A DNA stretch of 64,000 bases from Azospirillum brasilense (GCF_008365405.1 NZ_QOKV01000012.1:124001-188000), one strand, 5' to 3'; positions 8,700-20,765 are shown, counted from the stretch's first letter. Notes: generated by a model not told the origin, from the letters alone. Translations and numbers: made by a program.

Positions 8700-9092
8700 A
8701 TGACCACGTCGGCAGCGAAAACCATCGATTTCAGTGACCTGAAACGAGCCATCGAATGCAGCGATGCCGACACACTGGTCCAGTTTTATACCGATGATGC
8801 CGAGATGATCATCGTCGATCGCAACCGTCCGCCCAGCGCGCCGATGACGCTGTTGGGCAAAGAAGAAATCACGGCATTCTGGCGCGATGTCTGCTCCAGG
8901 AACATGACGCATCGTGTCGGTCGAGAGGTGATTGGGGTGGACCGCGCCGCATTCGTTGAGGAGTGCGCCTACCCTGACGGGTGCCATGTGATGTCGGCGA
9001 TGACCCTCGAGCTGCGCGACGGTCGGATCGCCCGGCATCTTACTGTTCAAGCATGGGATGAGGTCAGCTGCGCGCCTGGTCGAACGTCCTGA
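8700..9092 (+). CDS. SnoaL-like/NTF2-fold small protein
   Basis: This gene encodes a 130-residue soluble protein with the pattern of the SnoaL/NTF2 fold: an N-terminal helix region (FSDLKRAIECSDADTLVQFY), the TDDAEMIIVD strand, a central LLGKEEITAFWRDV helix and C-terminal strands ending ELRDGRIARHLTVQAWDE. Proteins of this fold act as small isomerases, cyclases or ligand-binding scaffolds, and the exact role cannot be read from sequence. GGAGGGG stands 5 bases before the ATG. It is not part of an obvious operon. Confidence 0.8.
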   Translation: MTTSAAKTIDFSDLKRAIECSDADTLVQFYTDDAEMIIVDRNRPPSAPMTLLGKEEITAFWRDVCSRNMTHRVGREVIGVDRAAFVEECAYPDGCHVMSAMTLELRDGRIARHLTVQAWDEVSCAPGRTS

Positions 9093-9460
9093 AGCCTCCC
9101 TCCTATCCCATCGACGGTTCCGTCAGCTCTCACGCCAGGACTGGCGAGTGGGCGCCGGGCGGCCGGGACGTCCTGCTTGCGCTTGGTCGCCGGCCGCACG
9201 ACGTTGCGCACCTCATCATGGGCGCGGCAGAAGCGGTGAGCGCTGTTCGGCTGGTGGAAGCCGCGCATCGGCCGTGTGCGCCCTTTCACCCCGCGGTGAT
9301 GTTGCTCCAAATGGTTGTTTTGTACTTGGGGGCGGTTGAGCGGTCGGCGACGCCGGGCGATGACCGCCAGGTCGTCGGGGCCGAGGGTGTCATGGCGGCT
9401 GAGGCTGCCGGTGAAGTCAGGGCGCGCGGCGGACTCCTCCCGTCGGCCCAGGCGGCATGG
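9047..9460 (-). pseudogene. IS6-family transposase remnant
   Basis: The minus strand is open from the stop at 9461-9463 to the stop at 9047-9049 without a proper start codon. It reads RPDFTGSLSRHDTLGPDDLA, then VQNNHLEQHHRGVKGRTRPM, and later HRFCRAHDEVRNVVRP. The N-x-L-EQ-x-HR-x-VK-x-R-x-RPM-x-GF pattern is the glutamate region of the DDE site of IS6-type transposases. The two catalytic aspartates and the N-terminus are missing, so this is a decayed 3' fragment. It overlaps the end of the SnoaL-like gene on the other strand. The rest of 9093-9529 shows no gene. Confidence 0.65.
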
Positions 9461-9529
9461 TCACAAACGCTCGGCGTGTAGGCTGAGCCGTCCACCAGTG
9501 TCAGCCGGCATGTCATTGCCCATCCTCCT

Positions 9530-11017
9530 TCAATGGGCCGGCAGGCGCTCCATGGCACCCGGTTTGTCGTGAATCGCCAGCTTGTCCACGATGGTTTCGC
9601 TGGCACGGTTCAGGCCGACGATCTCGACCTCGGCCCCTTCCCGACGGAATTTCAGCACCACCATGTCGAGCGCGGAGACGCTGGAGATGTCCCAAATGTG
9701 GGCGCGGCTGACGTCGATGGTGACCGTCTCCAGCGCCTCCCGGAAGTCGAAGGTGGCGGTGAAGGTTTCGGCCGAGGCGAAGAACAGCTGTCCCTCGACG
9801 GTGTAGGTGCGTGCGGTGCCGTCATCCGACAGGACGGAGCTGACGCGGAACAGTTGGGCCACCTTGCCGGCGAAGAACAGGCCGGACAGCAGGACGCCGA
9901 TCAGGACGCCGATGGCGAGATTGTGCGTCGCCACCACACCAACGACGGTCGCCACCATGACGATGCTGGAACTGCGCGGGTGCGTCCGCAGGTTCTTCAG
10001 CGAAACCCAGCTGAAGGTGCCGATCGACACCATGATCATGATGGCCACCAGCGCCGGCATGGGGATGAGGCGCACCCAGTCGCCCAGCACGACGATCAGG
10101 AACAGCAGGAAGACGCCGGCGCAGAAGGTGGAGAGCCGCCCCCGGCCGCCCGACTTCACATTGATCACCGACTGGCCGATCATCGCGCAGCCGGCCATGC
10201 CACCGATGAAGCCGGTGGCGACGTTGGCAATGCCCTGTCCGATGCACTCGCGGTTCTTGTCGCTGCCGGTATCGGTCAGATCATCGACGATGGCCGCCGT
10301 CATCAGGGATTCAAGCAGCCCGACCACCGCGATCCCAGCGGAATAAGGCAGGACGATCCACAGTGTCTCGAAGGACAGCGGCACCTGGGGCAGCAGGAAG
10401 ACCGGCAGGGTTGAGGGCAACTCGCCCATGTCACCCACGGTGCGCACATCGAGGCCGAACGCGACCGACAGTGCGGTCAGCACCAGAATGCACACCAGCG
10501 GCGATGGGACCGCGCGCGTCACCCGCGGCACCAGATAGATGATGGCGAGGCCGCCGGCGACCATGGCGTAGGTAAGCCAAGTGACACCGATGAGTTCCGG
10601 CAACTGAGCCAGGAAGATGAGGATGGCCAGGGCGTTGACGAAGCCGGTCATGACCGATTTCGACACGAAGCGCATGAGGACGCCCAGCCGCAACAGGCCG
10701 CAGCCGACCTGCAGCACGCCGGCCAGCACGGTCGCGGCCAACAGGTATTGCAGACCATGGTCCTTCACCAGGGTGACCATCAGGACCGCGGTGGCCGCGG
10801 TTGCGGCGGAGATCATTCCCGGCCGGCCACCGACGATCGCGATGATCACGGCGATGGAGAAGGAGGCGTAGAGCCCGACTTTGGGATCGACTCCTGCGAT
10901 GATGGAAAATGCGATGGCCTCCGGGATGAGGGCCAGGGCGACGACCAGCCCGGCAAGCACGTCACCGCGCACGTTGCCGAACCACTCCGTACGGAGTCGT
11001 TGCAAATTGAATGTCAT
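9530..11017 (-). CDS. SulP-family anion transporter with STAS domain
   Basis: This gene encodes a 495-residue inner-membrane protein. The first 380 residues are the SulP transmembrane domain; the family start is seen in [20 protein letters not shown] and conserved blocks in [12 protein letters not shown] and [20 protein letters not shown]. The last 100 residues are a cytosolic STAS domain ([16 protein letters not shown] and [20 protein letters not shown]). SulP proteins carry sulfate, bicarbonate or other anions; the short STAS and the sequence style recall BicA-like members, but the ion cannot be stated. The ATG at 11017 fits the usual family start; a TTG 12 codons upstream is also possible and neither has a strong ribosome site. 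Confidence 0.9.
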   Translation of the reverse strand: MTFNLQRLRTEWFGNVRGDVLAGLVVALALIPEAIAFSIIAGVDPKVGLYASFSIAVIIAIVGGRPGMISAATAATAVLMVTLVKDHGLQYLLAATVLAGVLQVGCGLLRLGVLMRFVSKSVMTGFVNALAILIFLAQLPELIGVTWLTYAMVAGGLAIIYLVPRVTRAVPSPLVCILVLTALSVAFGLDVRTVGDMGELPSTLPVFLLPQVPLSFETLWIVLPYSAGIAVVGLLESLMTAAIVDDLTDTGSDKNRECIGQGIANVATGFIGGMAGCAMIGQSVINVKSGGRGRLSTFCAGVFLLFLIVVLGDWVRLIPMPALVAIMIMVSIGTFSWVSLKNLRTHPRSSSIVMVATVVGVVATHNLAIGVLIGVLLSGLFFAGKVAQLFRVSSVLSDDGTARTYTVEGQLFFASAETFTATFDFREALETVTIDVSRAHIWDISSVSALDMVVLKFRREGAEVEIVGLNRASETIVDKLAIHDKPGAMERLPAH

Positions 11018-11528
11018 GAAGCTCGTGGAAAAGGAGGGGCGCGGCGGCTCCAAAGAAGCCGGCCGGCATCACGGCAGGATGTGTGAAGGCGCAGCGTCCG
11101 CCACATGACGATCATCCCCAGGCGACCCAGCGGGGTCGGAGGACACTAAAGCGGATCGGTCAAGGCGGCGTATTGCGGTGCGGCATGCACCTTCCCTACC
11201 AGATCACGCTGATCGGAGCAACCAGGGACATGAAAGGCTTACCGTGTTTCGACACTCCGCAGGAGCCCGATCCCGCTTGGGATGTCATCGGACGAAACCT
11301 TCCGTTGCAGTTCGGCACAGCTTGGAGGACAGAGGCTCTTGGTTTGTCCCCTTAACGTATAATCACGCCTGGCTTATGGCGCGTCCCCATCAGGGACCAT
11401 ACACAGTATAAAATTATCAAGACTATAATAATGAAATAATATGACTATGTTTAGGACGTGTTCATCCCAAAATTGTCATTCTGCAACATGCAATCTTCTG
11501 ATCAATGCTTCGTCCGATTGGAGGGGGC
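11018..11528. other. Intergenic region with AT-rich promoter stretch
   Basis: No gene is supported in these 511 bases; a 90-codon plus frame at 11083-11355 has no family features and I read it as chance. The last 130 bases are strikingly AT-rich for this genome, with a TATAAT at 11424-11429 and runs of A and T from 11403 to 11455, and probably hold the promoter of the ELWxxDGT/RTX gene. The low GC content suggests the promoter was acquired or is bound by a silencing protein; both are inference. Confidence 0.45.
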
Positions 11529-13547
11529 ATGTCACTAACGAAGATCGCTGTCTTCACGGCCACGATGCAAAACACGGGCGCTGAACTTTGGGCCACCGAC
11601 GGCACGCCGTTGGGAACGCGCCTTATTGCCGACATCAGACCCGGCGAGGAGGGAAGCGCTCCCCAGGACGCTGTCGTTGCCGGCGGCAAGGTATTCTTCA
11701 CCGCCGACGACGGCCTGTACGGACGCGAACTCTGGGTCACGGATGGCACCAGCAGCGGGACCCGGATGTTCGACGCTGCGGCCGGCGCCGCATCAGGCAC
11801 CCCGGACGACCTGACTGTGGTCGGCGACCGGCTGTTCTTCACTGCGGACGATGGGATCCACGGCCGTGAACTGTGGGTGAGCGACGGAACCGCGGCGGGG
11901 ACGCGGATGGTCGCTGACCTCATGCCAGGGACACAAGGGTCCTCCCCATCGGCGTTGACAGCTGCACACGGCCGGATCTACCTGCACGCAGACGGTGACA
12001 CTCAGGATGGGATCTGGAGTTCCGATGGCACCGCCGCCGGAACTCTCCTCTTCCATGAGATGGCGCCGCTGCCCTCCTGGTCCCACGGCATAACGCTGGT
12101 CAGCATGAATGACGGAGGGGTGGCCTTTCACGAGGGGACGGCGTCCTGGCCTTCCAAGCTCACCTTCGTCAATGGCAATGGCGCCGCGACGGCATTCGCG
12201 AACCTCATCCCCGACAGCGGGGCCGTCCGCTATTCCTCCTCGCCCGAGGGGATCGTGGTGTCAGTCACGAATGTGATCGACTGGACCGGGAGCATGGAGT
12301 GGCCTACCGCCGTCCGTCATTCAACCTTCTGGGTCACCGATGGCACGTCCGAGGGCACGCGCTATCTTGGCGACCTGACCATGCAGGGCTGGGACCTTGA
12401 GCGGATCGCCGGCGTGCGTGACGGCCATGTGGTGTTCACAACCGACATGGATACCTACCGGGTGGAACAAGGTTCTGCCTCGCTGATCGGAATTCTGGAG
12501 GAGGCTACTGGCAAGGTAAGCTTTCTGCCGAGCCAGGAACTCGCCAACCCGCTCGGATGGCTCGATACGGGACTGCCCGGCGATGATGGAGATCGCCTTC
12601 TCTTCTTAGACGAAAGCTATTGGTCGGGCTCGCAACGCCTGCTGGCGAGCGATGGCACAGCTGGGGGCACCGCCGAACTTCATCAGAACGATTGGATGTA
12701 CCAGGACATTGAGATTGCCGGCGGCCGGGCCTTCTTTCTGACGGACCAGAGCGGAGCCAATCCCGCTGCTCTGTGGGTGACCGATGGCACGCCCGAAGGC
12801 ACACACAAGGTGCAGGACACATCGGGGGGAGCCTTCGGCGACAAGCTCCTCGGGGATCTTGATGGCCACATGCTGGGGTTCGATCGTGATTACGCCGCCA
12901 AAACCGATCGGTTCTTCCTGTCCGACGGCACGACGGACGGCACCATCGTACTCGCGGAGCTTCCCCCTGGAACAGGGAACGACTATTGGGATCACACGGC
13001 CAAGCTGCTCGGTGTCATCGCAGCACCGGACGGTATCCACCGAGGATCTGAAGGCAACGACACGTTGCTGGGCGGAGATGGTGCGGATCGGATTCATGGA
13101 TTGGGTGGTGACGACCACATCTTGGCCGGTGCCGGGGACGATCGGTTGAACGGCGGCGCCGGCGCAGACTTCATCGACGGGGCGGAAGGTGCCGATCGCC
13201 TTTATGGCATGTCCGGGCGGGATGTCCTCGTGCCGGGGGCTGGGCGCGACATTGTGGATGGTGGTGTCGGCGATGATGTGCTGCTTGCCGAGCGGGACGG
13301 CGAGAGCGACCAATTCTTCTTCGCCCCAGGCAGCGGCGCTGATGTGCTGACCGCTCTCGACCCGCTGCTGGACGTCATCATTCTGAAGGGATTCGAGCAG
13401 GACATCGGTACGGCGCTATGGCGGGCAGAGCACGTCATCGAATTGGGGGGAAGCGTGCATGTCGATCTCGGAGGCGGAGACAGCATCCTCGTCCTGGACG
13501 CGATCGCACAGGACCTCCGCTTTACGGTCATCGACCCAAGCCTCTAA
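11529..13547 (+). CDS. ELWxxDGT-repeat beta-propeller protein with C-terminal RTX repeats
   Basis: This gene encodes a 672-residue secreted-type protein. Residues 1 to about 500 carry about eight copies of the repeat x-LW-x-(T/S)DGT-xx-GT (for example ELWATDGTPLGTRL, ELWVTDGTSSGTRM, ALWVTDGTPEGTHK), which are expected to build a beta-propeller. Residues about 505-590 are calcium-binding RTX nonapeptides (GNDTLLGGDGADRIHGLGGD, then more GGxGxDxx units). The final 70 residues are a hydrophobic/acidic tail typical of type I secretion signals; there is no Sec signal. The ATG at 11529 follows TTGGAGGGGG. Type I export is inferred; no transporter genes are adjacent. Adhesion or surface roles are possible, but activity is unknown. 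Confidence 0.88.
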   Translation: MSLTKIAVFTATMQNTGAELWATDGTPLGTRLIADIRPGEEGSAPQDAVVAGGKVFFTADDGLYGRELWVTDGTSSGTRMFDAAAGAASGTPDDLTVVGDRLFFTADDGIHGRELWVSDGTAAGTRMVADLMPGTQGSSPSALTAAHGRIYLHADGDTQDGIWSSDGTAAGTLLFHEMAPLPSWSHGITLVSMNDGGVAFHEGTASWPSKLTFVNGNGAATAFANLIPDSGAVRYSSSPEGIVVSVTNVIDWTGSMEWPTAVRHSTFWVTDGTSEGTRYLGDLTMQGWDLERIAGVRDGHVVFTTDMDTYRVEQGSASLIGILEEATGKVSFLPSQELANPLGWLDTGLPGDDGDRLLFLDESYWSGSQRLLASDGTAGGTAELHQNDWMYQDIEIAGGRAFFLTDQSGANPAALWVTDGTPEGTHKVQDTSGGAFGDKLLGDLDGHMLGFDRDYAAKTDRFFLSDGTTDGTIVLAELPPGTGNDYWDHTAKLLGVIAAPDGIHRGSEGNDTLLGGDGADRIHGLGGDDHILAGAGDDRLNGGAGADFIDGAEGADRLYGMSGRDVLVPGAGRDIVDGGVGDDVLLAERDGESDQFFFAPGSGADVLTALDPLLDVIILKGFEQDIGTALWRAEHVIELGGSVHVDLGGGDSILVLDAIAQDLRFTVIDPSL

Positions 13548-13589
13548 CTGCAGTGGCCCGAGATCCTTGGCGGTCGGACCCGAGTGAGA

Positions 13590-13617
13590 AAGGGCGGACC
13601 CGATTGGATCCGCCCTT
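13590..13617 (+). terminator. Rho-independent-like terminator after the RTX gene
   Basis: A 9-bp perfect stem AAGGGCGGA/TCCGCCCTT encloses a 10-base loop and is followed by a weak T-containing tract (AGCTTTCT). It lies 43 bases after the stop of the ELWxxDGT/RTX gene and before the convergent gyrB, so it may work in both directions. Confidence 0.75.
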
Positions 13618-13724
13618 AGCTTTCTACCCGTTCTGGATGCGGAATCCGCTTCCGCTCAGGCGCAGCCTTTCTCAATCATAGAGTTCGGTTTCTCAAACTT
13701 TGCGTTAAGGACCACAAGAACTAC

Positions 13725-16310
<2,586 letters not shown>

Positions 16311-17489
16311 CTAGGCCGGGGTCACGGTCGCATCCTCGATGTGGAAGCGTTTGGCGGCACCGCCGAGCGGCCCGAAGACCGAATCGTCGGTGCCGGTCAT
16401 CCAGGCCTGGGCGCCCAGCGCCAGGATCTCGTCGAACAGCGCCTCGCGCCGCTGCGGGTCCAAATGGGCGGCCACCTCGTCCAGCAGCAGCAGCGGGGCG
16501 GCCCCGCGCTCCGCCGCCAGAAGGCGGGCGTTGGCCAGCATGATGGCGATCAGCAGCGCCTTCTGCTCCCCGGTGGAGCAGAGCGCCGCCGGCATGTCCT
16601 TCTGGGCGTGGCGCACCGCGAGGTCGCTCTTGTGCGGTCCCAGCGTGGCGCCGCCGCCGTCCGAATCGGCCCGCCGGCTGTCGCGCAGCGAGCGGCGCAG
16701 CGCGTCCTCGGCGGCCAGCGCCGGGCCGTCGTCGAGCCAACGCTCCACCGTGCCCTGCACCGTCAGGTCGGCGCCGGGGAAGGGGCCGACGGCCCGCCCG
16801 CAGGCGGCGCGCAGCCGCTGCACCACGTCGCGGCGGGCGGCGGCCACGGCGACTCCGGTTGTCGCCATCTGGTCCTCCAGCCCGCTCAGCCAGCCCTCGT
16901 CGCCGTTCCAGCCGCGATGCCCCTCGCGCAGCAGGCGGGCGCGCTCGCGCAGGGCGTGCTCGTAGCGGCTGAGCCGGCCGGCGTGGGCGGGGTCGAATCC
17001 GAAGACGAGACGGTCGAGGAAGCGACGGCGCCCGCTGGAGCCCTCCAGGAACAGCCGGTCCATCTGCGGGGTCAGCCAGACGACGGCGACATGCTCGGCC
17101 AGCACGGTCTGGCCCTTGGCGGGGTGGCCGTCCACCCGGACGACGCGGCGGTCGCGCTCGGCTCCGGACGCCGCTTGGGCGCTGAGCTCGCGGCCGGTGC
17201 CGATCTCCACCGGGCCGGTGGGGGTGTCCAGCACGGCGGCGACCGCCCAGCCGGCGCCCGTGCCATTGCCAGCGCTGCCGCCGATCCGCTCGACCTCCGA
17301 CAGCTTGGCGCCGCGCAGGCCACGTCCGGGGGCGAGAAAACTGACGGCTTCGAGCAGGTTGGTCTTGCCGGCGCCGTTCGGTCCGGTCAGCACCACCGGG
17401 CGGTGGTCGGGCTCCAGGCGCGCGCTGTCATAACCGCGGAAGCGGGTCAGGGTCAGGCGCGTCACCGCCAAAGCGGCCGGAGTGTCCAT
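16311..17489 (-). CDS. recF: DNA replication and repair protein RecF
   Basis: This gene encodes RecF, about 392 residues, which loads RecA at single-strand gaps together with RecO and RecR. Residues near the start, VTRLTLTRFRGYDSARLE, are the family beginning. The Walker A motif is GPNGAGKTN, the ABC-like signature is CSTGEQKALLIAIML, and the Walker B is PLLLLDEVAAHLD. The ATG at 17489 (MDTPAAL) is chosen; a TTG 14 codons upstream is possible. It lies between dnaN and gyrB, the ancestral order, with 140 bases after dnaN and 102 before gyrB. Confidence 0.97.
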   Translation of the reverse strand: MDTPAALAVTRLTLTRFRGYDSARLEPDHRPVVLTGPNGAGKTNLLEAVSFLAPGRGLRGAKLSEVERIGGSAGNGTGAGWAVAAVLDTPTGPVEIGTGRELSAQAASGAERDRRVVRVDGHPAKGQTVLAEHVAVVWLTPQMDRLFLEGSSGRRRFLDRLVFGFDPAHAGRLSRYEHALRERARLLREGHRGWNGDEGWLSGLEDQMATTGVAVAAARRDVVQRLRAACGRAVGPFPGADLTVQGTVERWLDDGPALAAEDALRRSLRDSRRADSDGGGATLGPHKSDLAVRHAQKDMPAALCSTGEQKALLIAIMLANARLLAAERGAAPLLLLDEVAAHLDPQRREALFDEILALGAQAWMTGTDDSVFGPLGGAAKRFHIEDATVTPA

Positions 17490-17629
17490 CACGGGGACGG
17501 GATAGGGCGAAGTCTGTCTGGCGTCGAGCAAAGCGTCCGATCCGGGATGCGAGGACCGGGCCGCCGCACCCCGTCAAACACGGGGTCCGGAGCGCACCGG
17601 TCCGAAAAGCGCCGATCCGTCCGGACCGG

Positions 17630-18760
17630 TCACACACGCATCGGCATCAACACGTAAAGGGCCGTGGGGTCGGCAACGTCGCGCACGATGGTCGGCGACG
17701 CGGCGTCGGCCAGCGAGAAGCGCGCGCCCTCGCCCTCGATCTGCTGCGTGATATCAAGCAGATAGCGAGAGTTGAAGCCGATTTCCAGGGGGCCTTCCTG
17801 GTAATTGACTTCCAGCTCCTCGGTGGCGCTGCCGGCCTCGGGGCTGGTGGCGGACAGGGTCAGCGTGCCGCGGGTCAGCGACAGCTTCACCGCCCGGCTC
17901 TTCTCGGTGGAGATGGTGGCGACGCGGTCCACGGCGGCGGCGAACAGCTTGGCGTCCACCTCCATCGTCTTGTCGTTGCCGACCGGGATGACCCGCTCGT
18001 AATCCGGGAAGGTGCCGTCGATCAGCTTGGAGGTCACGACCACCGAGTCGAAGGCGAAGCGGATCTTGTTGTCCGACAGCGACAGCTCGATGCGGTCGGC
18101 GGCCTCGTCGATCAGCTTGCGGATCTCGTTCACGGTCTTGCGCGGAACGATGACGCCGGGGATGCCGGCGGCCCCCTCCGGCAGCGGCATCTCGACCCGC
18201 GCCAGACGGTGGCCGTCGGTCGCCACGGCGCGCAGCACCGGCAGCTCGGACCCGCCGGCCTTGGCCTTGGCGGCGTGCAGATAAATGCCGTTGAGGTAAT
18301 AGCGCGTCTCTTCGGTCGAGATGGCGAAGCGGGTGCGGTCGACCAGCGCCCGCAGATCGCCCGCCGTCAGGTCGAAGCGGTGCGGCAGGTCGCCGCCGGA
18401 GAGCTGCGGGAAATCGTCGATCGGCAGGCAGGACAGCTTGAACTGCGACCGCCCCGCGCGCAGCGTCAGGATCGTGCCGTCGCCGCCGATGTCCAGCTCC
18501 ACCTGGCTGCCGTCGGGCAGCTTGCGCACGATGTCGTACAGCGTGTGGGCCGGGGCGGTGGTCCCGCCCGCGCGGGTCACCGTGGCCGGGACCGTTTCCA
18601 CGATCTCCAGGTCCATGTCGGTGGCGGCCAGCGACAGCTCGCCGTCGCTCGCCCGCAACAGCACGTTGGACAGAATGGGGATGGTGTTCCTGCGCTCCAC
18701 CACGCTCTGCACATGACCAAGGGACCGGAGAAGGGCGGCGCGTTCGATGATGATGTTCAT
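17630..18760 (-). CDS. dnaN: DNA polymerase III sliding clamp (beta subunit)
   Basis: This gene encodes the 376-residue beta clamp, which closes round DNA as a dimer and holds polymerase III. The family start MNIIIERAALLRSLGHVQSV, the internal SCLPIDDFPQL, RAVATDGHRLARV, IVPRKTVNEIRKL, LIDGTFPDYERVIP and the C-terminal ALYVLMPMRV are all present, giving three repeats of the clamp fold. The ATG at 18760 is at the conserved position. dnaA, usually next to dnaN, is not upstream here: the next gene on this strand is an SDR protein. Confidence 0.98.
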   Translation of the reverse strand: MNIIIERAALLRSLGHVQSVVERRNTIPILSNVLLRASDGELSLAATDMDLEIVETVPATVTRAGGTTAPAHTLYDIVRKLPDGSQVELDIGGDGTILTLRAGRSQFKLSCLPIDDFPQLSGGDLPHRFDLTAGDLRALVDRTRFAISTEETRYYLNGIYLHAAKAKAGGSELPVLRAVATDGHRLARVEMPLPEGAAGIPGVIVPRKTVNEIRKLIDEAADRIELSLSDNKIRFAFDSVVVTSKLIDGTFPDYERVIPVGNDKTMEVDAKLFAAAVDRVATISTEKSRAVKLSLTRGTLTLSATSPEAGSATEELEVNYQEGPLEIGFNSRYLLDITQQIEGEGARFSLADAASPTIVRDVADPTALYVLMPMRV

Positions 18761-18875
18761 GCTGGTCGTCGTCTCGGCAGGTCGTGTTTTTTGCGATTCG
18801 CAGGCGTACCCATGCCGGTCCGGCCACAATCCAGCGGGCCGGAACGGGGGCGCATGATACCACAACGTCGGTTCT

Positions 18876-18896
18876 GCCGAACCAAATTCGTTCGGC
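18876..18896. promoter_or_regulatory. Inverted repeat upstream of dnaN
   Basis: GCCGAAC-CAAATTC-GTTCGGC is a perfect 7-bp inverted repeat 116 bases before the dnaN start and 126 bases after the SDR stop. An overlapping smaller repeat GGTTC-TGCC-GAACC begins at 18870. It could be a terminator for the SDR gene or an operator for dnaN. The spacing does not fit the alphaproteobacterial LexA box (GTTC-N7-GTTC), so I do not call it one. Confidence 0.35.
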
Positions 18897-19021
18897 GCGG
18901 TCGAGCGGTCGCCGGAAACGACGATTCCAGCCCATCCGGAGGCCCGTGACGCCCCCGCCGGGTGCCGCCGTAGGGGGAATACGGCCGGAACGAGAGGGTG
19001 TCGATTCGCGTCCCTGCGACT

Positions 19022-19903
19022 CTAGCGCCCGCCTTCCGCCGCGAACTGGGCGTCCAGCCCGGCGCGGTAGTCGGGGTAGGTCAGTTCGACGCCGAGCTGG
19101 CGCTTGATGCGGTCGTTCTTCACCCGGCGGCAGTCGGCGTAGAAGCTGGCGGCCATCGGCGACAGTCCGGCCTCCTCGAAGGGCACCAGCGGCGGCGGCT
19201 CCACCCCCAGCAGGCCGCAGGCGTAGCTCACCACCTCGTGGGAGGGGGAGGGCAGGTCGTCGGCGACGTTGTAGACCGCGCCCAGCGTCGGCTTGTCCAT
19301 CGAGGCGCGGAGCGTCGCCGCGATGTCCTCGACATGGATGCGGCTGAACACCTGACCGGGCTTGTCCACCCGCCGGGCGGTGCCGTCACGCACGTTGTCC
19401 AGCGCGCTGCGCCCCGGCCCGTAGATGCCGGCCAGCCGGAAGAGATGCATCGGCACGCCGTACTGGCGGTAGAGGTTCAGCCAACCGCGCTCCGCCTCGA
19501 CGCGGCGCTTCTGCCGCTCGCCGGTCGGTCGCAGCCACGCCGCCTCGCCGACCCAGTCGCCCTTGGTGTCGCCGTAGACCCCGGTGGTCGAGAGATAGCC
19601 GGCCCAGTCGAGCGTCCGCAGGTCCGCCAGATCCATGGCGTGCTGGTCGAGCACCGGGTCGCCCCGCTCGTCGGGCGGGACGCTGACCAGCAGGTGGGTG
19701 GTGCCGGCAAGCGCCGCGCGGGCGTCCTCCAGCGGTCGTCCCCGGTCGAACAGGAACGCCTCGACGCCCTGCGCCTCCAGGGCGGCGCGCTTGTCCTCGC
19801 CGCGGCAGGTGGCGGCGATCCGCCAGCCCTCGGCCCTCAGCCGGTCGGCGAACACGCGGGCGGTGAAGCCCAGGCCGAAGACGAACAGACGGGGTGAAGC
19901 CAT
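19022..19903 (-). CDS. SDR-family NAD(P)-dependent epimerase-like protein (YeeZ type)
   Basis: This gene encodes a 293-residue Rossmann-fold protein of the extended/atypical SDR class. It begins MASPRLFVFGLGFTARVFAD, with the glycine-rich nucleotide site, and has LSTTGVYGDTKGDWVGE, where a serine/threonine and the tyrosine of a shortened YxxxK region would be expected, then FRLAGIYGPGRSALD and SRIHVEDIAATL. YeeZ-like proteins of this type lack a firm assignment. The ATG at 19903 follows AAGGA; an in-frame upstream extension to 19969 would overlap the divergent TPR gene start and is less likely. It is transcribed towards dnaN. Confidence 0.82.
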   Translation of the reverse strand: MASPRLFVFGLGFTARVFADRLRAEGWRIAATCRGEDKRAALEAQGVEAFLFDRGRPLEDARAALAGTTHLLVSVPPDERGDPVLDQHAMDLADLRTLDWAGYLSTTGVYGDTKGDWVGEAAWLRPTGERQKRRVEAERGWLNLYRQYGVPMHLFRLAGIYGPGRSALDNVRDGTARRVDKPGQVFSRIHVEDIAATLRASMDKPTLGAVYNVADDLPSPSHEVVSYACGLLGVEPPPLVPFEEAGLSPMAASFYADCRRVKNDRIKRQLGVELTYPDYRAGLDAQFAAEGGR

Positions 19904-19955
19904 GTCTTGCGGGGTCCTTGCGTCGGGAGCGGCAATGACGGAGTGTAAGGCCGCC

Positions 19956-20765
19956 ATGAACCGACGCAACGCTTACCTCATCACGGCCGCGCTGGCGCTC
20001 TTCTCCGCCGGCCCGGCCTTTGCCGCTCCCGCCGTCGATCACAACCGGGAGTTCCAGGCCTGCCTGACGCTCGCCGAGAAGCGCCCGGCCGAAGCGCTGG
20101 AGAGCGCGCAGACCTGGCTGAACCGCGGCGGCGGCGACCATGCCCGGCTGTGCCAGGCGCTGGCGCTGTTCCACAAGGGCGACTTCACCACCGCCGGGGC
20201 GCGGCTGGAGGAGTTGGCCCCGGTGCTGGGCAAGGACGACCCGAAGGCCGGGGCCTCGATCCTCGGGCGGGCCGGCTGGGCGTGGCTGCGCGCCGGCGAC
20301 AACGCGCGGGCGGAGCGGGCCTACAGCCGCGCGCTGGCGCTCCAACCGGGTGACGTGGACCTGCTGATCGACCGCGCCATCGCGCGGGCCGAGACGGAAC
20401 GCTTCTGGGACGCCGTGTCCGACCTGGACGCGGCGCTGGCGAAGGACCCGCGGCGGGCCGAGGCCTATCTCTACCGCGCCGCCGCCCACAAGGCGCTGGC
20501 CAACGACCGGCAGGCCATGGCCGACATCGACCGCGCGCTGGACCTGCGCCCCGGCGACCCCGACGCCCTGCTGCTGCGCGCCAACATCAAGGCGCAGGCC
20601 GGCAATCTGCCGGGTGCGCGGGAGGATTGGAGCCAGATCGTCCGCAACGCGCCGAACAGCGGGCCAGCAAAGACCGCGCAAGCCAACCTCGACCGCTCCG
20701 CCAGGGTGCCGGCTCCCGTGGCCAAAGGCGACGCGAAGGGCGCTGCGGTTCCCGCAAAACCCTAA
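19956..20765 (+). CDS. Periplasmic TPR protein
   Basis: This gene encodes a 269-residue protein with a clear Sec signal peptide (MNRRNAYLITAALALFSAGP, cut after AFA) followed by about five TPR units in residues 60-240 (for example NARAERAYSRALALQPGDVD and RQAMADIDRALDLRPGDPDA) and a proline/alanine tail. TPR repeats bind other proteins, so it may be a scaffold in the periplasm. The signal peptide decides the start at 19956 over several in-frame codons upstream. It is divergent from the SDR gene, with 52 bases between the two starts. Confidence 0.83.
   Translation: MNRRNAYLITAALALFSAGPAFAAPAVDHNREFQACLTLAEKRPAEALESAQTWLNRGGGDHARLCQALALFHKGDFTTAGARLEELAPVLGKDDPKAGASILGRAGWAWLRAGDNARAERAYSRALALQPGDVDLLIDRAIARAETERFWDAVSDLDAALAKDPRRAEAYLYRAAAHKALANDRQAMADIDRALDLRPGDPDALLLRANIKAQAGNLPGAREDWSQIVRNAPNSGPAKTAQANLDRSARVPAPVAKGDAKGAAVPAKP

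Noticed and set aside
11083..11355. Plus-strand 90-codon frame before the RTX gene
   Set aside because: It has no recognisable motif and no ribosome site, and codon use is unlike neighbouring genes.
18870..18896. Possible LexA (SOS) box before dnaN
   Set aside because: The GAAC and GTTC parts are inverted with a 7-base gap, whereas alphaproteobacterial LexA boxes are direct GTTC-N7-GTTC repeats.
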